This document shows, piece after piece, positions 24,821-33,071 of a DNA stretch of 40,453 nucleotides. How positions within the stretch are numbered: position 1 is the first letter of the stretch; each line of letters starts with the position of its first letter. The stretch is from Rubellimicrobium arenae (GTDB lineage Bacteria > Pseudomonadota > Alphaproteobacteria > Rhodobacterales > Rhodobacteraceae). The stretch spans positions 1 to 40,453 of the forward strand of contig NZ_JAFMST010000019.1 in NCBI RefSeq assembly GCF_017916275.1, read 5' to 3'. Position numbers and translations under genes: made by a program. Below the pieces are notes generated by a model that had not been told where the DNA came from, made no database searches, and worked only from the letters and a program-made list of their open reading frames with translations.

Positions 24821-25810
24821 TTGGTCCAGCCGGGCGAGGAGCGGAATCTTGAGACAGATCCGGACGTCTCCGTCCTCATCATCAGCTACAACACTCGTGA
24901 TCTGACATGTGCCGCCCTTCGAAGCCTTGCCGCCGGGACCACAGCCCCCCACGAGGTGATCGTGGTCGACAATGCCTCGGAGGACGGTTCAGCCTCGAGG
25001 ATCCGTCAGGAGTTCCCGGGCGTGCGCCTGATGGCGCTGCCGGCCAACATCGGATTCGGCCCCGGCAACAACCTGGCCGCGCAGGCGTCCAGAGCGCCGT
25101 ACCTCCTCTTGCTCAATCCCGATACGGTCGTGCTGCCGGGCGCGGTCGACGCCCTGCTCGCATTCGCCCGGAGGCGCCCCGCTGCGCGGATTTGGGGAGG
25201 ACGCACGATCTTCCAGGATGGACGGCTCAATCCCACGTCCTGCTGGCGCCGCATGACACTCTGGAGCGTGATCTGCCGCAGCTTGGGCCTGAGTGCCTCC
25301 TGGCCGGCTTCGAACCTGGCGAACCCGGAAGCCTACCCGAGGTTCGGTCGTGACCACGAACGGGAGGTCGACATCGTCACGGGGTGCTTCTTCCTGATCG
25401 AGCGCAGCCTGTGGGATGACCTCGGCGGCTTTGACCCGGCCTTCTTCGTCTACGGCGAGGAGGCCGATCTTTGCCTGAGAGCACGCGCGTTCGGGGCGCG
25501 TCCCACCTTCACGCCAGCAGCAACGATCGTTCACCTGAACGGTCAGTCCCAACAAGACGGCCCACGGGAAATCCAGTTGTTCGCAGCGCGGATCCGACTC
25601 GCGCGCAAACATTTCCCGGTCTGGCAGCAGCCTATCGCCGTTGCCCTGATCCGACTGGGGGCGGGTTCAAGATATGGACTGGCCCTGGCCCTCCAAGCGT
25701 TCCAGGTGAAGCGGCCAGGGTTCTTGCTCAAGAAAGAAGTATGGGCGAGTCGAGCGCAATGGTGGAACGGCTACCAGGGGGCCGGACAGGGAGATCAAGC
25801 CGGCGAGTGA
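24821..25810 (+). CDS. Glycosyltransferase family 2 (rhamnosyltransferase-like)
   Basis: A 329-residue GT-A fold enzyme. VSVLIISYNTRDL opens the nucleotide-sugar domain, VIVVDNASEDGS follows, and LLLLNPDTV holds the metal-binding Asp. GGFDPAFFVYGEEADLCLRA is the acceptor-side block typical of WbbL-like rhamnosyltransferases. It should transfer a sugar in polysaccharide or O-antigen assembly on the cytoplasmic face of the membrane. The TTG start at 24821 has GGAGG 5 nt upstream. It is divergent from the radical SAM-NOS pair and convergent with the GT4 gene. Confidence 0.88.
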   Translation: MVQPGEERNLETDPDVSVLIISYNTRDLTCAALRSLAAGTTAPHEVIVVDNASEDGSASRIRQEFPGVRLMALPANIGFGPGNNLAAQASRAPYLLLLNPDTVVLPGAVDALLAFARRRPAARIWGGRTIFQDGRLNPTSCWRRMTLWSVICRSLGLSASWPASNLANPEAYPRFGRDHEREVDIVTGCFFLIERSLWDDLGGFDPAFFVYGEEADLCLRARAFGARPTFTPAATIVHLNGQSQQDGPREIQLFAARIRLARKHFPVWQQPIAVALIRLGAGSRYGLALALQAFQVKRPGFLLKKEVWASRAQWWNGYQGAGQGDQAGE

Positions 25811-25954
25811 TTTCGCCATGCAGCGAAGCCCCGTGCCGGCAGCGCCCTGCGGATGCCCTGCGAACTCCGGCGCACCATCAGGGCGACCGGGAGGCCTGAC
25901 CCCCGACGGCACAGATCGCCCCAGCTCCGAATGGTGACCAACCGGGGCGACGGC

Positions 25955-27175
25955 TCACGACAAAGCGGTCCTGTAGATGTCCAGCAGGCGCATCGACTTG
26001 CTGCTCCAAAGGTAATTCCGCCTGATATGCTCCAGGGAACTCCGTGACATCCGTTCGAGCTGGCTCCGATCATCGTGAAGCGCGGAGATGGCTTGGGCGA
26101 TCTCCTTCGCCATCCCCCAGCTTTCCTGGGGTCGGACGAGAATGGCTGATCCTCGATCAACCAGTTCAGCCGGCCCGCCATAATCGACCGTGACGATCGG
26201 CAACCCGGATGACATCGCCTCGATGAGAACGCCGCCCGAAGCCTCGCGGAAGCTCGGGAAGATGAAGACGTCAGCGCTCCTGTATTGCTCTCGGACCTGA
26301 TCCGGCCCGAGACGCCCCAACATCCTGACGCGATCACCCAGGCGCAACTGCTCGATCTCAGCGCAGGTATCATCGAAGTCAGGACCCGAGCCCACGATCC
26401 TGCAGACGAGCTTGACGTGAGGCTGAACCAGCGAGATCGCCCGCACCAGCTCTCTCGCCCCTTTCGTTCTCACCAGCCGGCCAACGAACAGGATGTTCAG
26501 GGTATCGTGACGGAACGATCGCGCGACGCCCTGCAAGACATCCGGTCGCTCGATCCCGTGTTCGCTCAGAACCGTGAAACGGCCCCTCGTGACCGCCTTC
26601 AGGGTCTCGCCAATGTAGGAGGTACCTCCGATGACCAGGCGGGCGCGGCTGAAGGATCTTCGCAGGGCTGGGCTGTATCGCAGACGGAATTCATCAAGAC
26701 CGCGCAGATTCATGTAGCTCGGCTCCTTCGCCATCTCGACACGGAGCGCGACGGGGGTTTTCAGGCTGCCGTTGACGGGGCCGATGATGTAAGGAACGGT
26801 GAAATGCCGCGCCGGGCTGGGATACCTGATCGACATCGGCGTGACCTGATGGACCAGGTCGAACGGCTGCTCGCTCATCAGGCGCTTTATTACACCTTTG
26901 GCCTTTCTTTCGAAGATGAAATACTCTGGCAGCGCGACCGAGGCCAGGCGTTGGGGGAATGCACGCGGGCGTTCCGCCTTGATCTCAACGACCTGGAAAT
27001 TGGGCAGCGCCGCCTCCAGGTCGCGGGTATGGCGGTCCTGCCGCTTCAGGATCACTCCGGTGACGTGCGACCTGACCGATGCGATCAGATCATACGCCTG
27101 CCGTGGCTCCGATATCGAATCTATCCCGACGTACGGAGCGACATAGAGGATCCTGATCGGCTGTGGGAACGACAT
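25955..27175 (-). CDS. Glycosyltransferase family 4
   Basis: A 406-residue GT-B enzyme. The N-terminal acceptor domain starts IRILYVAPYVGID; the C-terminal donor domain has LNILFVGRLVRTKGARELV and the EX7E motif in FREASGGVLIEAMSSGLPIV. Such enzymes add hexoses in capsule, exopolysaccharide or lipopolysaccharide synthesis. Base composition differs from its neighbours: hand-counted 60-base lines at 25981 and 26881 are 57% and 50% GC, against 70% at 28681. That suggests separate ancestry. No clear ribosome site was identified upstream of ATG 27175. Confidence 0.9.
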   Translation of the reverse strand: MSFPQPIRILYVAPYVGIDSISEPRQAYDLIASVRSHVTGVILKRQDRHTRDLEAALPNFQVVEIKAERPRAFPQRLASVALPEYFIFERKAKGVIKRLMSEQPFDLVHQVTPMSIRYPSPARHFTVPYIIGPVNGSLKTPVALRVEMAKEPSYMNLRGLDEFRLRYSPALRRSFSRARLVIGGTSYIGETLKAVTRGRFTVLSEHGIERPDVLQGVARSFRHDTLNILFVGRLVRTKGARELVRAISLVQPHVKLVCRIVGSGPDFDDTCAEIEQLRLGDRVRMLGRLGPDQVREQYRSADVFIFPSFREASGGVLIEAMSSGLPIVTVDYGGPAELVDRGSAILVRPQESWGMAKEIAQAISALHDDRSQLERMSRSSLEHIRRNYLWSSKSMRLLDIYRTALS

Positions 27176-27231
27176 TGCACGCGATCTTTCAGGTTGCGGG
27201 AGACCAAGCAGGATTGTTTGCCCTGGCCCCC

Positions 27232-27251
27232 GTCACCCACCCGGGGGTGAC
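27232..27251 (-). terminator. Hairpin downstream of dgoD
   Basis: GTCACCC (27232-27238) pairs with GGGTGAC (27245-27251) around a 6-nt loop, about 85 bp after the dgoD stop. There is no T-run, so termination is inferred from position. Confidence 0.4.
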
Positions 27252-27334
27252 CGAAATCGTATGAGCCCGGTCGAGCCCCTCCTCCGCATCGAACAGCGCA
27301 AACAGGACGCAGTGGACGCCCGTGACGTTGGGCG

Positions 27335-28483
27335 TCACCATTCGGCGATGGACCCGTCCCGGTGCCGCCAGACCGGCGCGCGCCAGCGGTGGCCCCGCTC
27401 GGCCGCAGCCACGACCGCCGCCTCGTCCACCTCGATCCCGAGGCCCGGCCCCGTGGGGACGTGCAGGAACCCGTCCCGGAGCGTGAGGTCGTTCCCCGGC
27501 AGGAGGTAGTCCGTCACCTCCCCCCCGGTGTTGTAGTGGATGCCGAGGCTCTGCTCCTGGATGAAGGCGTTGTGGCAGACGGCGTCCACTTGCAGGCAGG
27601 CCGCCAGCGCGATGGGGCCGAGCGGGCAATGCGGCGCGAGCGCCACGTCATAGGCCTCGGCCCAGGACCCGATCCGCACCGTCTCGGAAATGCCTCCCAC
27701 ATGCGCCGGGTCCGGGTTGATGACCTGCGCGATGCGCCGCTCGAAGAGGTGCTTGAACTCCGACCGGTTGTGCATCCGCTCCCCGAAGCAGAGCGGGATG
27801 GAGGTGAGGCGCGACAGCCCCTCCGCCTCCTCCACCGCGCCCGCCGCCACGGCGTCCTCGACGAACAGCGGCCGCAGCGGCTCCAGCTCCCGCAGCAGCA
27901 CGCGCGCCATCGGCAGGTGCACCCGCCCGTGGAAGTCAAAGGCGAGGTCCATCCGCGTCCCCACCGCCTCGCGCAAGCCGAACAGATTGCGGATCACGGC
28001 GTCCACCTTGGCGTGGGTGTCCACGATCTGCATTTCGTCGCAGATGTTGAACTTGCAGGCGTCGAACCCCCGCGCCATGAGTGCCTCGGCCCCCTGGAGG
28101 AGATCGCGGGGCCGGTCGCCCCCGATCCAAGCGTAGCTCCGCACCCGGTCCCGCACCGGACCGCCCAGGAGCGCGTGGATCGGCTGGCCCAGCGCCCGCC
28201 CCTTGATGTCCCAGAGCGCCGTGTCGATCCCCGCGAGCGCGCTCATCAGCACCGGCCCGCCACGGTAGCAGCCATTGCGATACAGCGTCTGCCAGATGTC
28301 GCCGATCCGGCTCGGGTCCTGGCCGATCAGGACATCCCCGAACTCGGCGACCTGGGTCGCCAGCGTCTCGGCGTGCCCCTCCAGCACCGGCTCGCCCCAG
28401 CCCGAGACGCCCTCGTCGGTCTCGATCTTCAGGAACAGCCAGCGGGGCGGGACGAGAAAGGTCTTGAGGGCCGTGATCCGCAT
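27335..28483 (-). CDS. dgoD: D-galactonate dehydratase
   Basis: A 382-residue enolase-superfamily enzyme, the same length as E. coli DgoD and closely similar throughout (PPRWLFLKIETDEGVSGWGE; WDIKGRALGQPI). All expected catalytic residues appear at matching numbers: Asp183 and His185 (FDFHGRV), Glu209, Glu235 (GERM), His285 (APHCPLGPIALAAC) and Glu310 (QEQS). It removes water from D-galactonate to give 2-keto-3-deoxy-D-galactonate. The ATG overlaps the permease stop as TGATG, so it is the last gene of the transporter operon. The aldolase and kinase steps are not in the window. A related aldonate cannot be excluded. Confidence 0.93.
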   Translation of the reverse strand: MRITALKTFLVPPRWLFLKIETDEGVSGWGEPVLEGHAETLATQVAEFGDVLIGQDPSRIGDIWQTLYRNGCYRGGPVLMSALAGIDTALWDIKGRALGQPIHALLGGPVRDRVRSYAWIGGDRPRDLLQGAEALMARGFDACKFNICDEMQIVDTHAKVDAVIRNLFGLREAVGTRMDLAFDFHGRVHLPMARVLLRELEPLRPLFVEDAVAAGAVEEAEGLSRLTSIPLCFGERMHNRSEFKHLFERRIAQVINPDPAHVGGISETVRIGSWAEAYDVALAPHCPLGPIALAACLQVDAVCHNAFIQEQSLGIHYNTGGEVTDYLLPGNDLTLRDGFLHVPTGPGLGIEVDEAAVVAAAERGHRWRAPVWRHRDGSIAEW

Positions 28484-29529
28484 CAGCCCTGCCCCGCCGC
28501 CGTGAGCCGCGCCTGCCGCCGCTCGGCCCGGACCATGCGCCACTGCCCGATGGCCACGGCGACGACCAGCAGCAGACCCTTCGCGACAAGCTGGTAAAAG
28601 GTCTGAATGCCCAAAAGGTTCATCCCGTTCGACAGCACCGCGAGCAGCAGGACCGCGAGCATCGTCCCCGCGACCGTCCCCTTGCCCCCCGCCAGCAGCG
28701 CGCCACCCAAGAAGACCGAGGTGATGGCCTCCAGCTCCAGCCCCGTCCCCGCCTGCGGCTGCCCGGAGGAGGTCCGCGCCACCAGGATCACCCCGGCTAG
28801 GCCCGAGAGCGCCCCCGCAATGGTGTAGATGGCAAGGCGCATCCGGTTGAGGTCGATCCCCGCCAGACGCGCCGCCGCCGGGTTGCCGCCCATCGAGTAG
28901 ATGGACCGCCCGAACACCGTCTGAGACATGATGAAGTGCCCAACCACGGCCGCCACCGCCATGATGAGGAAGGCGATCGGCAGGCCCGGGAAGCCCCCGA
29001 ACTGGAACAGCCGGCCCGAGCCCAGGAGCGCGAAGGTCGGGTCCAGCACGCCCACCGGCTTCCCCTCCGGCGCGATGAGGAAGGCCACCCCGCGAAAGGC
29101 CGACAGCGTCGCCAGCGTCGCCACCACCGGGTTCACCCGTAGGTAGTTGATGATCGACGCGTTCACGAGGCCCAGAAGCGCGCCCATCGCGAGGCCCCCC
29201 GCGACCCCGCCGACCAGCGTCCCAGCCTGCGTCACCAGCAGCGCGCAGACCACCCCGGCGACACCCGCGATGGCCCCCGCCGAGATGTCGAGCCCCGCCG
29301 ACACGATCACCATGGTCATGCCCACGGCCACGAGCCCCGTCACGGCCATGTTCTGCGCGATGTTGAGCATGTTGCGCGAGGAGAAGAAGGCGTCCGACTG
29401 CGACGCGATCAGCGCCACGAGGAGCGCGAGCGCGATGAGCAGCGACAGGTTCTCCGCCCCCACCGCCTCCAGCGCCCTCTGGCCCGCCCCCTTGCGCGCG
29501 CGGTTGTCCCGCGCCTCCGCTACGCTCAT
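28483..29529 (-). CDS. CUT2 ABC transporter permease of the galactonate locus
   Basis: A 348-residue BPD_transp_2 permease with about ten hydrophobic segments, VSAGLDISAGAIAGVAG (family DxSxG motif), GGNPAAARLAGIDLNRMR and GGALLAGGKGTVAGTM. It forms the inner-membrane channel for the AraF-like binding protein. It overlaps the ATPase gene by 4 bp (ATGA) and dgoD by 1 bp, indicating tight translational coupling. Confidence 0.92.
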   Translation of the reverse strand: MSVAEARDNRARKGAGQRALEAVGAENLSLLIALALLVALIASQSDAFFSSRNMLNIAQNMAVTGLVAVGMTMVIVSAGLDISAGAIAGVAGVVCALLVTQAGTLVGGVAGGLAMGALLGLVNASIINYLRVNPVVATLATLSAFRGVAFLIAPEGKPVGVLDPTFALLGSGRLFQFGGFPGLPIAFLIMAVAAVVGHFIMSQTVFGRSIYSMGGNPAAARLAGIDLNRMRLAIYTIAGALSGLAGVILVARTSSGQPQAGTGLELEAITSVFLGGALLAGGKGTVAGTMLAVLLLAVLSNGMNLLGIQTFYQLVAKGLLLVVAVAIGQWRMVRAERRQARLTAAGQG

Positions 29530-31028
29530 GCCGCCATTCCCTTGCCCAGCGCGTAGGAGACCACGATCTCCTCGGTCGCGTCCTTCTTCTCGATGACGGG
29601 CGACAGCCGCCCGCCGCTCATCACCACGATCCGGTCCGACAGCGCCAGGAGCTCCGGCATCTCGGAGGAGATCAGCATGATCGCCATGCCATCCCGTGCG
29701 AGGCGGTCGATCAGCCGGTAGATCTCGGCCTTGGCGCCCACGTCCACGGCCCGCGTGGGCTCGTCGAGGATCAGGAGGCGCGGCCCGGCGGCCAGCCAGC
29801 GCGACAGCACGACCTTCTGCTGGTTGCCACCCGACAGCTTGCCGACCTCCTGCTCCATCGAGGGCGTCTTCACGTCCAGCGCCCGGATCACCGGGGCGAC
29901 CTTCTCGACCATGCGCCGGTCGCTGAGGACGCCCCAGCGCGACAGCCGACGGTAGACCGCCATGGAGGCGTTCTCGATGACGCTCCGCACCAGGATCAGC
30001 CCCTCGGCCTTGCGGTTCTCGGGCGCGAAGCCGATGTCCGCCGCGATGGCATCCGACGGTGAGCGGATGTCCCGCTCCCGCCCCAGCAGGCGGACCGTGC
30101 CCCCGGCGCGCGGGTATTCTCCGAACAGGACCTTGGCGAGCTCGGTCCGGCCTGCTCCGACGAGGCCGCCAAAGCCCAGGATCTCGCCCGCTCGGATGGA
30201 AAAGCTCACGTCCCGGTGCCAGCGGCTCGACAGGTGGCTCACCTCCAGCACGACCTCGGGGCGGGTCGTCTCCTCGCGCCGGAAATCGTGGACCAGCTCG
30301 CGCCCGACCATGTAGCGGACGATCTCGTCCTCGCTGGTCCGGGCCGTGACAAGGTTCCCCGTCACCCGCCCGTCCTTGAGCACGACCACGCGGTCCGAGA
30401 TGGCGAGCACCTCCTTGAGGCGATGCGAGACGTAGATGATTCCGAGCCCCTCGGCCTTGAGCTGCCGGATGAGCTGGAACAGCCGCTCCACCTCGTCCGA
30501 GGTGAGCGAGGAAGTAGGCTCGTCGAAGGCCACGACCTTCACGCCGGGCTTCAGCGCCGAGACGATCTCCACGATGTGCGTCTGCGCGGGCGACAGCGAC
30601 CGCCCCGCCTGGTCGGGGTCCACGAGGCCCTTGAAACCATAGCGCCGGAGCTGCGCCGCCATGGCCTCGCGCATCGCGCCGTGGTCCACGCGACCCAGGG
30701 AGCGGCGCGGATACTCCCCCACGAACACGTTCTCGGCGGCCGAGATGTCGGGCACGATCTCGGGCTCCTGCCGCACCAGCCGAAAGCCTGCGCGGCGCGC
30801 CTCCAGCGGCGAGGCGTGGGAGACTTCGGCGCCGCCGAGGCTCACCGTCCCCTCGTCCAGCCGGTAGTCGCCGGACAGGATCTTGAGGAGCGTGCTCTTG
30901 CCCGCCCCGTTCTCGCCCACCAGGGCCACGACCTCGCCGGGCGCGACCGTGAGCGACACGTCGGCCAAGGCGCGCACGCCGGGGAACGATTTTCCGACAT
31001 GGGCGACGTCGAGGATGGATGCGGTCAT
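29526..31028 (-). CDS. CUT2 ABC transporter ATPase of the galactonate locus
   Basis: A 500-residue two-domain ATPase. Domain 1: Walker A GENGAGKST (38-46), signature-region SLSPAQTHIVEI, Walker B VVAFDEPTSS. Domain 2: GLVGAGRTE, FAPENRKAEG, LSGGNQQKVVLSRW and LILDEPTRAVDVGAK. The ATG at 31028 is chosen because homology begins with ILDVAHVGKSFPG; no good ribosome site precedes it, and the frame remains open upstream into the binding-protein gene. It follows a stable hairpin at 31048-31070. Confidence 0.92.
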   Translation of the reverse strand: MTASILDVAHVGKSFPGVRALADVSLTVAPGEVVALVGENGAGKSTLLKILSGDYRLDEGTVSLGGAEVSHASPLEARRAGFRLVRQEPEIVPDISAAENVFVGEYPRRSLGRVDHGAMREAMAAQLRRYGFKGLVDPDQAGRSLSPAQTHIVEIVSALKPGVKVVAFDEPTSSLTSDEVERLFQLIRQLKAEGLGIIYVSHRLKEVLAISDRVVVLKDGRVTGNLVTARTSEDEIVRYMVGRELVHDFRREETTRPEVVLEVSHLSSRWHRDVSFSIRAGEILGFGGLVGAGRTELAKVLFGEYPRAGGTVRLLGRERDIRSPSDAIAADIGFAPENRKAEGLILVRSVIENASMAVYRRLSRWGVLSDRRMVEKVAPVIRALDVKTPSMEQEVGKLSGGNQQKVVLSRWLAAGPRLLILDEPTRAVDVGAKAEIYRLIDRLARDGMAIMLISSEMPELLALSDRIVVMSGGRLSPVIEKKDATEEIVVSYALGKGMAA

Positions 31029-31047
31029 GAATGGGTCCGAACCGAAG

Positions 31048-31070
31048 GGCGGGCCCGCGACAGGCCCGCC
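31048..31070 (-). promoter_or_regulatory. Intercistronic GC hairpin between binding protein and ATPase
   Basis: GGCGGGCC (31048-31055) pairs perfectly with GGCCCGCC (31063-31070) around a 7-nt loop, 20 bp after the binding-protein stop. It probably stabilises the upstream message or partly terminates, giving an excess of binding protein over membrane components. It resembles the hairpin at 1148-1168, which also follows a binding-protein gene. Confidence 0.5.
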
Positions 31071-31089
31071 TGGAACGATGTCATCGGCC

Positions 31090-32058
31090 TCAGCCACAGG
31101 GCATGGTCGCTTCCCAGTTCTCGGGCGTGACCATGGTGGTGTTGGCGACCGTCTCGGGCGGGAGCGGCGTCCCGTTCTCGATGTGGGCGATCAGCGCCTC
31201 GGCCGCCGCCTTGCCCACGTCCACGCCCGACAGGTACAGCGCCGAGCGGAAGCCGGTGTCGATGCCTTCCTTCCAGGGGCGGCAGGCCTCATAGGCGCCC
31301 AGGCCCACGGCGATCACCGAGGCCGGCTCGTAGCTCGCGTTCCGCAGCGCGTTGACGACGCCCAGGACGCCCTCGTCGTTGCAGCCCACCACCACGAAGT
31401 TGTTGATCCCCGAATTCGCGGTGATGACCGGTCCGGCGGCGGTCAGCGCCACGTCGGTGGTCCCATCGTAGGGCACGGTGATGAGCTTGTCGTCGGTGAC
31501 GCCGGCAGCGCGAAGCTGCTCGCGCTCGGCGTTGGTGCGATCCATGCAGACCGACAGCGTCGAGACCTCGACCACGAGGACGCCGTAGTCGCCCGAATCG
31601 AGCCAGCCCGACCCTTGGAGCAGCTCCGCCGCCGACTGGCCGACCTTGGTGCCCATGTCGGTGCCGTTGAAGCCCACGAAGGGCACGGCGGCCCCAGCTT
31701 CGTCCTGGATCGCGTCGTCGGTCGCCACCAGCGGCACGTTCGCGTCCGCCGCCGCCTTCGCGATGGCCGGCCCGAGCGACTGGTCCGGCACGGTGATGCC
31801 GATGCCCTTGGCGCCCGCCGCGATGGCGTCGGACACCGCGCTGACTGCGAGGTTGGAATCCAGTTCCACATTGATGGTCTGGGCCTGATAGCCGGCCGCC
31901 TCGGCGGCCTCGGTGAAGCCCTGCGCCTGGTCGATGAAGTACTGCTGGGTGCCCGACTTGTAGATGGCGACCAGCAGGCCCTTGCTCTCCTGCGCCGTAA
32001 CGCCGGACGCGGCGACGGCAAGGCCCAGCACGGCAGCCGCCGTTCTGCGGAAGTGCAT
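31090..32058 (-). CDS. Periplasmic sugar-binding protein (AraF-like)
   Basis: A 322-residue binding protein with signal peptide (MHFRRTAAAVLGLAVAASG to VTAQ) and a type I periplasmic fold. GAKGIGITVPDQSLGPAI, PLVATDDAIQDE and FVVVGCNDEGVLGVVNAL follow the pattern of the L-arabinose/galactose-binding AraF group. It has four cysteines, three of them in the C-terminal half, so a disulfide is possible. GGGAGG precedes ATG 32058. It is first in the operon leading to dgoD, so galactose, arabinose, fucose or their acids are plausible ligands (inference). Confidence 0.9.
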   Translation of the reverse strand: MHFRRTAAAVLGLAVAASGVTAQESKGLLVAIYKSGTQQYFIDQAQGFTEAAEAAGYQAQTINVELDSNLAVSAVSDAIAAGAKGIGITVPDQSLGPAIAKAAADANVPLVATDDAIQDEAGAAVPFVGFNGTDMGTKVGQSAAELLQGSGWLDSGDYGVLVVEVSTLSVCMDRTNAEREQLRAAGVTDDKLITVPYDGTTDVALTAAGPVITANSGINNFVVVGCNDEGVLGVVNALRNASYEPASVIAVGLGAYEACRPWKEGIDTGFRSALYLSGVDVGKAAAEALIAHIENGTPLPPETVANTTMVTPENWEATMPCG

Positions 32059-32102
32059 TGTTTCCTCCCTGGGATGTGTTCTTATGCGCCCGAGTATGGC
32101 TG

Positions 32103-32115
32103 TTTATCAGACAAA
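32103..32115. promoter_or_regulatory. Candidate GntR operator between the binding protein and SDR genes
   Basis: TTTATCAGACAAA is a 13-bp near-palindrome (TTTRTC-A-GAYAAA pattern) in the 67-bp divergent gap. Its left part GTTTATCAGA recurs at 33927-33936 before the GntR gene. Read leftward it lies between TTGCCT (32120-32115) and CATACT (32098-32093), a possible promoter, so binding would block the transporter operon; it is also 10 bp from the SDR start. Confidence 0.6.
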
Positions 32116-32125
32116 GGCAAGTCGC

Positions 32126-32896
32126 ATGGGCCGGTTGGGAGGCAAGGTCGCGCTGGTGACGGGCGCGGCCCGGGGGATCGGGGCGGCCATCGCTCGGCGC
32201 TTTGCCGAGGAGGGCGCGACGGTGGTGCTGGCCGACCTCGACGGCGCCGAGGACGAGGCGCGGGCCATCACGGAAGCGACCAAAGCGGTGACGCTGGGAC
32301 TTCGGTGCGACGTGGCCGATCCGGGGTCGGTGAAGGTGATGCACGAGACTGCCGTAGCGCGGGTCGGGGGGATCGACGTGCTGGTGAACAACGCCGGGAT
32401 CAACGTCTTTCGCGAGCCGCTCGCCATGATGGACGAGGACTGGCGGCGCTGCATGGCGGTGGACCTCGAAGGGGCGTGGCACTGCTCGCGCGCCGTGTTG
32501 CCGGGGATGCTGGCGAAGCGGCACGGGAGCATCGTCAACATCATCTCGAACCACGCCTTCACGGTCATCCGGGGCACCTTCCCGTACCCGGTGGCCAAGC
32601 ACGCGCTCCTTGGCATGACGCGGGCGCTGGGGCTGGAGTATGCGGCGCAGGGCGTGACGGTGAACGCGATCTCGCCCGGCTACACCGAAACGCCCGCCGT
32701 GGCCGCCTACTTCGCGAGCCAGCCCGACCCGGAGGCGTTCCGCGCCGAGGTGGAGGCCAAGCAGCCGCCGGGGCGGCTCTGCCGGCCCGAGGAGGTGGCG
32801 GCGGTAGCGGTGCTGCTCGCCTCGGACGAGGCGCGGTTCATCGTGGGCGAGAACATCGTGATCGACGGCGGCGTGTCGATCCGGATGTACGAATGA
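32126..32896 (+). CDS. Short-chain dehydrogenase/reductase (sugar dehydrogenase-like)
   Basis: A 256-residue classical SDR. TGAARGIG (residues 12-19) binds NAD(P), VNNAG lies at 87-91, and the catalytic set is Ser141, Tyr154 and Lys158 (YPVAK), with ISPGYTETP after it. In the context of a galactonate dehydratase and an AraF-like transporter it may oxidise D-galactose (or L-arabinose/fucose) to the lactone that feeds dgoD; this is inference. AAGG before ATG 32126 is a modest ribosome site. It is divergent from the transporter operon and shares the operator at 32103-32115. Confidence 0.88.
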   Translation: MGRLGGKVALVTGAARGIGAAIARRFAEEGATVVLADLDGAEDEARAITEATKAVTLGLRCDVADPGSVKVMHETAVARVGGIDVLVNNAGINVFREPLAMMDEDWRRCMAVDLEGAWHCSRAVLPGMLAKRHGSIVNIISNHAFTVIRGTFPYPVAKHALLGMTRALGLEYAAQGVTVNAISPGYTETPAVAAYFASQPDPEAFRAEVEAKQPPGRLCRPEEVAAVAVLLASDEARFIVGENIVIDGGVSIRMYE

Positions 32897-32997
32897 GCGG
32901 AAGGCGCAGCTTCCCCTACCCCGCCGGGTGGCCTCCCGCGGACGGGGTCAAGATGGCATGGAAAGGTTGAGGAAAGACTAATGATCGGTGGGACGGT

Positions 32998-33064
32998 CGT
33001 AGGGTGCGCTTCAACGCACCAATTCGCGGCCCCCGTGCCATGGTGCGCTGAAGCGCACCCTACG
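32998..33064. repeat. 24-bp inverted repeat between convergent genes
   Basis: Arms 32998-33021 and 33041-33064 are complementary except for one position, with a 19-nt centre. Each arm also contains a small hairpin (GGTGCG/CGCACC; GGTGCGCT/AGCGCACC). It has the look of a REP-type dispersed element of the TAGGGTGCGC class seen in many genomes. Between the convergent SDR and GntR genes it could act as a bidirectional terminator. Confidence 0.75.
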
Positions 33065-33071
33065 GCGAGCC

